A program made the position numbers and the translations under genes. Source: Verrucomicrobiales bacterium (GTDB lineage: Bacteria > Verrucomicrobiota > Verrucomicrobiia > Limisphaerales > Palsa-1400). From it: a DNA stretch of 11,446 nucleotides. Shown here in pieces: positions 1 through 6,676 of this stretch. The notes under the pieces were generated by a model. The model saw only the letters and a list, made by a program, of their open reading frames with translations, had not been told where the DNA came from and did not search any database. The stretch's first letter is position 1. Every line of letters begins with the position of its first letter. The stretch spans positions 1-11,446 of the forward strand of contig JAQGOW010000625.1 in the NCBI GenBank assembly GCA_028293405.1, read 5' to 3'.

Positions 1-335
1 GACTTGAGGCGGCGCGGATATTCCGGATCGGCGCGGCTCATCACCCAAATCGAACGGGCAGACCAATGCTCAATCGCCTGGCTCAGTTGGAACCCGCGGT
101 TCAGCAACTTTTCGATCCTCTCGCGGCCCAAAGTGTTCGCTGCTACAGAAATGATTTGATCAGATTCGGCACCGAGAAAGTCAGCGGGTTGTTTCTGTTT
201 TTCGCGAAGAAGACCAGCGAGGCGATTGTACTCCCCGGGGGTTAGCAACTCCGCTTCTTCTCTAACTCGCCCCACGATGAGCGGTGCGGTAAGCAGCAGG
301 ATCGCCTGGGTATTCGGTGTCAGAGGCACGGTCAT
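1..335 (-). CDS. dprA: DprA-like DNA-processing protein, N-terminal 111 residues (gene continues past the left edge)
   Basis: This is the start of a DprA/Smf-family protein. The family binds single-stranded DNA and loads RecA during transformation, and related Rossmann-type (SLOG) proteins occur in defence systems. Only the N-terminal helical region is in the window. It begins MTVPLTPNTQAILLLTAPL, contains LTPGEYNRLAGLLRE (residues 31-45), then a helix-rich part with GRERIEKLL (70-78), and ends with SRADPEYPRRLK (100-111). That last motif is the characteristic 'D..YP..L' lead-in to the DprA Rossmann domain, which lies outside the window. The ATG overlaps the TGA of the upstream helicase gene (ATGA at 335-332), and I see no Shine-Dalgarno sequence, so translation is probably coupled to the helicase. 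The tight coupling suggests a specialised DprA paralogue working with that helicase rather than a competence gene. The family call is fairly secure; the role is inferred. Confidence 0.82.
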   Translation of the reverse strand, partial: MTVPLTPNTQAILLLTAPLIVGRVREEAELLTPGEYNRLAGLLREKQKQPADFLGAESDQIISVAANTLGRERIEKLLNRGFQLSQAIEHWSARSIWVMSRADPEYPRRLK

Positions 336-2407
336 TCGTCAGCGTTTTTTGTTGAGGCGAGCGCCAATGGGTACACTAGCCCGCTGCTGTGGGCGGTCAA
401 TAGATAAGCAGCCACTGTCATCGTCCAACCGGAATCGATCATGTCGTCGACGAGAAAAACTGGCCCCGATGGAACCTTGCCGGAGATTGTTAGCGAGCCA
501 TCGACGTTGCGCGCCTGCTGCGTGCTGTTGGCCATTTCTTTTTGTGCCGGTCGGTCATCGAGTTTTTCCAAGACCGGATGGAATGGCAGACGCAACGCCG
601 ACGCAAGCCTTCGCGCGAAGTCCGGCACTAAATTCGAGTGACGCCGGGACGGAATACACGTCACCCATGTCGGTGCCGGTTGAGGTGCCCATTCGGCGAC
701 CATCGCAACACACGCTTCCACGAGTTGATTATCGAAGTGGCCTTTGCGCAATTTTCCTTCGCGAACCAACGCGCCCCATGCCGCATCACCCCATACGCAA
801 AGTATCTTGCCCGCTCGGGCCTGGTGCTCGGGTAAAATTCTGCCTTTCACATCCAAGTGCGGCATTCCACCCGCAGGCCATTGGTGGCGAGGTTCAAAAT
901 CCAAATGCGTGCGGCGAAGAAACACAATGGCTTCCTGCGTCAATGCGGCATCAAATGATTCGGGAACAGGAGAAATTTGCGGCGGTTTGTATGAGCCGGG
1001 TTCTCCATCTAGCGCGCCGATGAGAAATTCCATGTGGCCCGACTTAACCGACACATAATGCTGCATTTGCTTTTGCTCGGCTCGGCGCAGTGCAGTCAAA
1101 CGTTCAGCCCGTTGCCAAAAAGTGTCACTGAGCTTTGCGGACGTGAGCATCCATTTGGTGCCTTCTTTAATGATGGGCGCCGGAGATTCGAGCGATAGCA
1201 ATTGCAGCGCTTTGTTGATGCGACCGAACCGGACGTTCACGTGACCCATCAATTGAGGGACCGACAGCCCATCAGCCGCCATTTTGAGAGCGTCGAGAAT
1301 TTCAGACACCTCGTTGCGCGTCGGAAATGCTGTTTCGATGAAGTAGTCGTTGATTTCAGTTTCCTCCTCGCCGCTGAGTAGCACTCCGTGCGCACTGTCC
1401 AAAGCACGTCCAGCCCGCCCCACTTGTTGATAATACGCGACCACTGAACCGGGAGTTTGATAGTGGATGACAAAGGCTAGGTCGGGCTTGTCGTAACCCA
1501 TCCCGAGCGCAGTCGTCGCGACCAGCGCTTTAATCCGATTGTCCAACAGAGCCTGCTCCAGCTCGGCTCGCCGCTCGCCGGTTTCGCCAGTATAGGCATG
1601 CGCGTCAACTCCGCGTGATTGAAGCCACTCCGCGATTTCCACAGCATCGCGAACCGTCAGCGTGTAAATAATGCCGCTACCGGGAAGATTCGGAATGTGC
1701 GTCGCAAGCCAGCTCATGCGCTCGGCCTGGCTCCGAATCCGTATCGTTTGCAACAGCAACGTTGGGCGCGCGAGTTTGCCGAGCGACACATTAAGATCCG
1801 GTCCAAGGATGTTTTGCAGATCATCGCGAACCCGTTTGTTTGCCGTTGCGGTGGTAGCGAGAACCCGCAGGTTCGCCGGAAGACTGCGAATGATTCGCTC
1901 AATCAACCGGTAATGCGGGCGGAAATCGTGGCCCCAATCGGAAATGCAATGCGCTTCGTCAACAACCATGAGCGAAATGCGGGCGGCGATCGGCGCAAGG
2001 ACTTGTTTGCGAAAATGTTCGTTGGCGAGGCGTTCCGGCGAGATGATCAAGATGTCCGCTTTGTTATTGAGCAGCTCAGTTTCGATTTGGTGCCAGTTGT
2101 CCTGATTGTCTGAATTGATTGTGACGGCACGGACACCCATGCGCGTTGCGGCGGCGATTTGATTACGCATCAACGCGAGCAGAGGTGAAATCAAAATGGC
2201 CGGACCGAGTCCCTGTTCGCGGAGCAGTTTTGTCGCGACGAAATAGACAAAGCTTTTGCCCCACCCTGTTCGTTGCACCACCAACAAACGTCCGCGACCT
2301 TCCACGACGTGACGTATGGCATCTTCCTGCCCGTCGCGAAATGTAGCGTTCGGATTTTGTGAACCGACTCGAAGTAGTTCGACCGCGCGACTTTGGTTGT
2401 ATGCCAT
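332..2407 (-). CDS. RecQ-family DNA helicase with C-terminal phosphoribosyltransferase-like domain
   Basis: A 691-aa superfamily 2 helicase of RecQ type. Visible motifs are motif 0 FRDGQEDAI (23-31), a variant Walker A QRTGWGKS (45-52), SPLLALMRNQ (74-83), SPERL (123-127), Walker B with the RecQ signature DEAHCISDWGHDFRP (150-164), TATA (186-189), VATTALGMGYDKPD (296-309) and the arginine-finger motif QQVGRAGR (327-334). The zinc-binding region, around 440-475, has none of the four cysteines of classical RecQ, and no HRDC domain is seen. The C-terminus (about 530-691) resembles ComF-like PRTases: CIPSRR (584-589), QARNVDGS (631-638) and the PRPP-loop-like VFLVDDMIDSGWTMT (650-664). I recall this helicase-PRTase architecture in actinobacterial RecQ homologues. 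The start is 24 bp after the oxidoreductase stop, with only a weak GGACG before the ATG. The stop overlaps the dprA-like start. A DNA repair or phage-defence role is inferred; a housekeeping RecQ is less likely. Confidence 0.88.
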   Translation of the reverse strand: MAYNQSRAVELLRVGSQNPNATFRDGQEDAIRHVVEGRGRLLVVQRTGWGKSFVYFVATKLLREQGLGPAILISPLLALMRNQIAAATRMGVRAVTINSDNQDNWHQIETELLNNKADILIISPERLANEHFRKQVLAPIAARISLMVVDEAHCISDWGHDFRPHYRLIERIIRSLPANLRVLATTATANKRVRDDLQNILGPDLNVSLGKLARPTLLLQTIRIRSQAERMSWLATHIPNLPGSGIIYTLTVRDAVEIAEWLQSRGVDAHAYTGETGERRAELEQALLDNRIKALVATTALGMGYDKPDLAFVIHYQTPGSVVAYYQQVGRAGRALDSAHGVLLSGEEETEINDYFIETAFPTRNEVSEILDALKMAADGLSVPQLMGHVNVRFGRINKALQLLSLESPAPIIKEGTKWMLTSAKLSDTFWQRAERLTALRRAEQKQMQHYVSVKSGHMEFLIGALDGEPGSYKPPQISPVPESFDAALTQEAIVFLRRTHLDFEPRHQWPAGGMPHLDVKGRILPEHQARAGKILCVWGDAAWGALVREGKLRKGHFDNQLVEACVAMVAEWAPQPAPTWVTCIPSRRHSNLVPDFARRLASALRLPFHPVLEKLDDRPAQKEMANSTQQARNVDGSLTISGKVPSGPVFLVDDMIDSGWTMTVAAYLLTAHSSGLVYPLALASTKNADE

Positions 2408-2431
2408 AATCGTCCGTTGCCGCCCGATAAT

Positions 2432-3544
2432 TTAACGACGGAAATCGGGAATCTTGATGATTTCGCCGCCGCGCATTGCGCTTTCGTGGGCGCAGATGCC
2501 GACCATGGTCCAGTTCACACTTTGATAAACGTCGGGGAAGGATGGACGAGTTTCGATGAGACTCATCAGGAATTCGTGCGCGAGATGAGGGTGGCTGCCG
2601 CCGTGGCCGCTGCCTTGCACGAACGATAAATGTTTATGTTCATTGGCGTCGTAAACGCCCTTCGTCGTGTATTGGCGGATGCCTTCGGGCAAAAGGTGCG
2701 CGTAGTCGGGGACTTTTACTTTTTCGGTCTTTTCACCGCCGGTGTGGAGGATCGGTTCGTCGCCTTCGGCGAGTTGCCATTCAAAGGAGGTCTTTTCGCC
2801 GTAGAGGTCGAAGCTCTCTCTATATTGGCGCGAAGCGTTGAACAGATAGCGGGTGACTTCGAATGAAAGATCTTGGTTTCGGATTTTGCAGTGGGCGGTT
2901 TCGAAGCTGAAAGGTGAGCCATATTTACCGATGAGATTTTCGGCAATGCGGCCGGAACCTAAACACGAAACGTAGTCAGCTTCGCCTTTCACAATCGCCA
3001 AACAGGGGCTGACGCAGTGGGTAGCGTAGTGCATAGGGGGCAAACCTTCCCAGTAGCCAGGCCAGCCTTCCATGTTTTGCAGGTGCGAGCCGCGCATGAA
3101 TTGGATGCGGCCCAGTTTGCCCTTGTCGCGCATTTCGCGGACATAGAGGAATTCGCGCGAATAGACGACGGTCTCCATCATCATGTAATTCTTCTTCGCT
3201 TTTTCGGCGGCTTTAACGATTTGTTTGCACTCCTCAACAGTGGTCGCGGCGGGCACGGTGCAGGCGACGTGTTTGCCGGCCTTTAACGCGGCGATCGCTT
3301 GCGGCGCGTGCAGGTGAATGGGCGAGTTGATGTGGACGGCGTCGACGTTTGGATCTTTGATGAGTTCGTCGAAATCCGTGTAGCGCTTTTCGACTTTGAA
3401 CGCATCGCCGATTTGGTCGAGCTTGGTTTTGTTGCGCTGGCAAATGGCGTAAAGGTTGGCGTTGGGATGGCGTTGGTAGATGGGGATGAATTCGGCGCCG
3501 AAACCCAAACCGACGATGGCTACATTAACTTTTTTGTCGCTCAT
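2432..3544 (-). CDS. Gfo/Idh/MocA-family NAD(P)-dependent oxidoreductase
   Basis: A 370-aa cytoplasmic protein of the Gfo/Idh/MocA family. These enzymes oxidise or reduce sugars, inositols and their derivatives using a tightly bound NAD(P). The Rossmann fold is at the N-terminus (VAIVGLGFGAEF, 8-19), followed by DPNVDAVHINSP (64-75), where the nucleotide-binding beta strand ends, and HAPQAIAALKAGKHV (79-93). The C-terminal alpha/beta domain includes MHYATHCVSP (171-180) and the histidine-rich GHGGSHPHLAHEF (313-325), which could line the active site. The usual EKP motif, whose lysine is catalytic in most members, reads TVP here (96-98). No signal peptide is seen. The length is normal for the family. 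It is first in a three-gene minus-strand run and is divergent from the amidohydrolase operon. The substrate cannot be read from sequence, and a functional link with the helicase is doubtful. Confidence 0.9.
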   Translation of the reverse strand: MSDKKVNVAIVGLGFGAEFIPIYQRHPNANLYAICQRNKTKLDQIGDAFKVEKRYTDFDELIKDPNVDAVHINSPIHLHAPQAIAALKAGKHVACTVPAATTVEECKQIVKAAEKAKKNYMMMETVVYSREFLYVREMRDKGKLGRIQFMRGSHLQNMEGWPGYWEGLPPMHYATHCVSPCLAIVKGEADYVSCLGSGRIAENLIGKYGSPFSFETAHCKIRNQDLSFEVTRYLFNASRQYRESFDLYGEKTSFEWQLAEGDEPILHTGGEKTEKVKVPDYAHLLPEGIRQYTTKGVYDANEHKHLSFVQGSGHGGSHPHLAHEFLMSLIETRPSFPDVYQSVNWTMVGICAHESAMRGGEIIKIPDFRR

Positions 3545-3553
3545 GCGAGTTCA

Positions 3554-3581
3554 TTAAGAATTAAGACGTGGGATTTAAGAA
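3554..3581. repeat. Heptamer repeat TTAAGAM in the divergent intergenic region
   Basis: Two tandem 7-bp units, TTAAGAA (3554-3560) and TTAAGAC (3561-3567), are followed after a 7-bp gap by a third TTAAGAA (3575-3581). They lie in the 114 bp between the divergent oxidoreductase and amidohydrolase genes. The period matches the GTTCAAN repeat at 6683. The copy number is low, so this could be chance in an AT-rich leader. Confidence 0.4.
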
Positions 3582-3592
3582 GGAAAAAATTG
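3580..3592 (+). promoter_or_regulatory. Strong Shine-Dalgarno (AAGGA) before an alternative TTG start
   Basis: AAGGA at 3580-3584 sits 5 bp before an in-frame TTG (3590-3592). Starting there would add 23 residues rich in Arg/Lys ahead of the ATG at 3659, giving a protein of 1028 aa with a long positive N-region before the same hydrophobic segment. The ATG at 3659 has no clear Shine-Dalgarno sequence. Which start is used is therefore open. Confidence 0.4.
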
Positions 3593-3658
3593 GGCACGCC
3601 GGTCGAATTCCGCTACTTGAAATACGCGCTGATCAAACGCACACTGCGACCTTTGTTG

Positions 3659-6600
3659 ATGCGCACGTTTCGCAAAATGCTCATTGTCGCCGGATCGCTC
3701 CTCGCGATCTGTGCACTCGCCGCCACCGAATTGCTCGCGCCCGGATTTCGTCCGGTGCCGCCCGATGTGCATGCGCTCGTCGGCGCGACGGTAGTCGTCA
3801 AACCCGGTCAGGTCATCAGCAACGCAACGATCGTTTTGCGCGGCGGGAAAATTGAGAAGGTCGGCGTGAACATTTCTATCCCTCCCGATGCTCGCGTTTG
3901 GAACCTCAAGAGCAACACGGTTTACGCGGGGTTCATCGACGCTTACCTGACGCTGTCATCGACCGGTTCTCCCGACGCTGGTGGAAAAAAGGATCGCAAC
4001 GAACTCACTGCGGGCGTGAAGTTTTTTGGTGTTCCCGGCGGCGAACGCGATCCGGGCAATCCTGGGCCGGGCTCCGAACTCCCGGCAATTACGCCCGAGC
4101 GTCGCATGGCGAAGACTTTTGCGCCTGAAAGCAAATCGCTCGAAAGTTTGCGCGAACTCGGTTTCACCACCGCGAACGTCGTGCCCGACAAAGGCATCCT
4201 TCGCGGGACGAGCGTTTTTGTTGCACTCGGCGAAACTGATCCGAATCGCGCGATCATGCGCGCCGATGTTTTCCAACACGTCGGATTCGAAGAAGGCGTT
4301 AAGGAAGATGCGTATCCAGAATCTTTGATGGGTGTTGTCGCGGCAATTCGGCAAAACTTTTTTGATGCGCAACACGCCGCGCTTCGGAGTGCGGACGGTC
4401 ATGTCCGCAGTGCCGCTGGGGTTGACGGTGGCTCTGATTACAATCCAGCGATCGAAGCGCTCATTCCAGCCGTGAAAAAACAGATCACCGTCGCGTTCGA
4501 ACCGCGTAGCGCTTTGATGGTCGATCGCGCCGCACGCGTTGCGCGCGAAATTGGGTTGGATTTTTGCATCGTTTCGAGCGGCCAGGAATGGCGTCGCCCG
4601 GACCTCGCCAAATCGGCGGCCGTTCCGTTTATCGTGCCGGTGAATTTTCCCGAAGCACCGAAGCTTCCGACGGATGACGATTGGACGCAGGTCTCGCTCG
4701 ACCAACTGCGCGCGTGGGATTGGGCACCGGAAAACGCCGCCCTGCTCCGCCGCCAAAATTTGCAAATCGCGCTGACGACTTTTGGTTTGGAAGATAAAAA
4801 AGTTTTCCGCAAAAACCTGAAGCTCGCCATAGAACGCGGCCTGACCGAAGCGGATGCGCTCGCGGCATTGACGACTGTTCCCGCAAAGCTTTGTGGCCTG
4901 GATAATCAAGTCGGCACGATCGAAGCGGGCAAACTGGCCAACCTCACTGTGGTAAACGGCAAAGGCTATTTCGATCCTGAATCCAAAGTGCAGAGCGTGT
5001 GGATTGAGGGACGTTTTTATCGCACTGATTTCGAAGAGCCGAAGTCGGATAGCAAAGCCGACGACAAAAAAGACGAAGAAACCAAGCCGACGACTGCGAC
5101 ACCGAAAGTTGTCGAACCCGAAAAATCTCCGGCACCCGAACCAACGGAGGCGGAGAAATCGGAGAAATCTGCCAAAGCCAAATCGGAACCGGAAAAGTCA
5201 GATAAAGAAAAAGTCAGCAAGGATAAAAAGCCCGAACCACCAAAACCGCGCGTCGCACGTTCCCCGTTGGATGGTCGGGGGCCGCTCACCAATGCGGGCG
5301 CTATTCTCATTGAGCATGCGACGATTTGGACCTGCGCAAAGGACGGCATTCTCACGAACGCTTCGATCCTCATCGAGAACGGCAAAATCTCGCAGGTCGG
5401 CAACTTTAGTTACGATCGCGACGGCGATGAATTGGTCATCGACGCCAAAGGCGAACACGTCACGCCTGGCCTGATCGATTGCCACAATCACAGCATGATT
5501 CTGGGCGACGTGAACGAAGGCACGATCCCGAGCACCGCGATGGTTCGCATCGGTGACGTCGTGAATTCTGAAACGCCTAATATATATGAGCAACTCGCCG
5601 GGGGCCTGACCGCGTGCAGCTTGCTTCACGGTTCGGCCAATCCGATTGGTGGACAAAACCAAGTGATCAAACTGCGCGACGGGGCCAGTCCCGAAGACCT
5701 GAAATTCGCAGCCGCGCCACAAGGGATTAAGTTCGCGCTTGGTGAAAACGTGAAGCAATCGAACTGGGGTGAAAAATACAAAACCCGCTTTCCGCAAACG
5801 CGCATGGGCGTGGAAACGTTCATCGGGAATCGATTCATCGCCGCGCAGCGTTATTTGAAGCAATGGGACGATTACAAAGGCACCAGCGCTGACGGTTCAC
5901 CGAAATCGAAATCGGACGCCGCTAAAATTCCGCCGCGACGCGATCTCGAACTGGAAGCGATCGTAGAGATTTTGCAAGGCAAACGCTGGATCCACAGTCA
6001 CTCGTATCGGCAGGACGAAATTTTGATGCTTCTGCGGCTGATGCAAAGTTTCGGTGTTCAAGTCGGCACGTTCCAGCACGTCTTGGAAGGCTACAAAGTT
6101 GCCGAGGAACTTGCGGACGGAAAAGTCGGCGGGTCGACGTTTGCCGATTGGTGGGCTTACAAATTCGAAGTCTATGATGCCATTCCGTATAACGGCAGCC
6201 TCATGCGCGAACGCGGCGTGGTCGTTTCGTTCAACTCGGATTCGTCCGACCTCGCGCGTCACTTGAACCTCGAAGCGGCTAAAGCTGTGAAATACGGCGG
6301 CACGCCTGAAGTGGAGGCGCTCAAGTTCGTTACGCTCAATCCAGCGAAGCAATTGCGCATTGATAAATACGTTGGCTCAATTGAAGTCGGTAAAGATGCC
6401 GACCTCGCCATCTGGAATAAAAATCCACTCGATTCGTCGAGCATGTGTTTACAGACGTGGATTGATGGCAAAAAATATTTTGATCACGATCAGTCGAAGC
6501 AACGTTTTGTGGCGATCGACAAAGAGCGAGCCGCGTTGATTGAGAAAGCGAAGAAGTCGGCAAAGGGCGACAGCGATAAAGACGGCAGCGGTGCAGCGAA

Positions 6601-6676
6601 GAAGAAATTTTTTGAAGTGAGTTTAGAACACCGATACGACGGCAAAGTCCGCCACTGCACGGAGGACGAACAATGA
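3659..6676 (+). CDS. Exported tandem amidohydrolase fusion: degenerate N-terminal unit plus intact C-terminal unit
   Basis: A 1005-aa protein with an N-terminal signal peptide (MRTFRKMLIVAGSLLAICAL, probable cleavage near ALA-ATE, 19-24). The first amidohydrolase unit (about 38-455) keeps the flanking beta-strands (SNATIVLRGGKIEKVG, 54-69; VGTIEAGKLANL, 418-429), but the metal-binding HxH is replaced by DAYLT (94-98). A Lys/Glu/Pro-rich linker follows (about 456-535). The second unit (about 543-945) has DCHNH (607-611, HxH at H609/H611), HSHSY (779-783), FQH (H807) and SFNSDSSD (857-864, D861), and ends with VGSIEVGKDADLAIW (905-919). This pattern fits a metal-dependent imidazolonepropionase/dipeptidase-like hydrolase of cyclic amide or peptide-like bonds; the substrate is unknown. 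It is translationally coupled (ATGA) to the next gene. The ATG start gives the neatest signal peptide, but a TTG at 3590 has the better ribosome site. Upstream reading frame from 3299 is antisense to the oxidoreductase and not used. Confidence 0.87.
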   Translation: MRTFRKMLIVAGSLLAICALAATELLAPGFRPVPPDVHALVGATVVVKPGQVISNATIVLRGGKIEKVGVNISIPPDARVWNLKSNTVYAGFIDAYLTLSSTGSPDAGGKKDRNELTAGVKFFGVPGGERDPGNPGPGSELPAITPERRMAKTFAPESKSLESLRELGFTTANVVPDKGILRGTSVFVALGETDPNRAIMRADVFQHVGFEEGVKEDAYPESLMGVVAAIRQNFFDAQHAALRSADGHVRSAAGVDGGSDYNPAIEALIPAVKKQITVAFEPRSALMVDRAARVAREIGLDFCIVSSGQEWRRPDLAKSAAVPFIVPVNFPEAPKLPTDDDWTQVSLDQLRAWDWAPENAALLRRQNLQIALTTFGLEDKKVFRKNLKLAIERGLTEADALAALTTVPAKLCGLDNQVGTIEAGKLANLTVVNGKGYFDPESKVQSVWIEGRFYRTDFEEPKSDSKADDKKDEETKPTTATPKVVEPEKSPAPEPTEAEKSEKSAKAKSEPEKSDKEKVSKDKKPEPPKPRVARSPLDGRGPLTNAGAILIEHATIWTCAKDGILTNASILIENGKISQVGNFSYDRDGDELVIDAKGEHVTPGLIDCHNHSMILGDVNEGTIPSTAMVRIGDVVNSETPNIYEQLAGGLTACSLLHGSANPIGGQNQVIKLRDGASPEDLKFAAAPQGIKFALGENVKQSNWGEKYKTRFPQTRMGVETFIGNRFIAAQRYLKQWDDYKGTSADGSPKSKSDAAKIPPRRDLELEAIVEILQGKRWIHSHSYRQDEILMLLRLMQSFGVQVGTFQHVLEGYKVAEELADGKVGGSTFADWWAYKFEVYDAIPYNGSLMRERGVVVSFNSDSSDLARHLNLEAAKAVKYGGTPEVEALKFVTLNPAKQLRIDKYVGSIEVGKDADLAIWNKNPLDSSSMCLQTWIDGKKYFDHDQSKQRFVAIDKERAALIEKAKKSAKGDSDKDGSGAAKKKFFEVSLEHRYDGKVRHCTEDEQ
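6661..6666 (+). promoter_or_regulatory. Strong ribosome binding site for the second amidohydrolase gene
   Basis: GGAGGA lies inside the last codons of the upstream gene, 6 bp before ATG 6673. It supports this start over two in-frame ATGs at 6688 and 6709, and the ATGA stop/start overlap adds to that. Confidence 0.8.

Noticed and set aside
226..1023. 265-codon plus-strand frame at the left side
   Set aside because: It is antisense to the DprA-like and helicase genes, whose motifs are clear.
3299..3658. Upstream extension of the amidohydrolase reading frame
   Set aside because: It lies antisense to the oxidoreductase coding region, and a signal peptide starts at 3659 (or the TTG at 3590), so the extension is not coding.
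3701..3712. Lipobox in the amidohydrolase fusion (LAIC)
   Set aside because: Isoleucine directly before the cysteine is not accepted by lipoprotein signal peptidase; a type I site follows.
3956..4909. 317-codon open frame on the minus strand inside the amidohydrolase fusion
   Set aside because: Mirror frame of a strongly supported gene; composition is typical of antisense frames.
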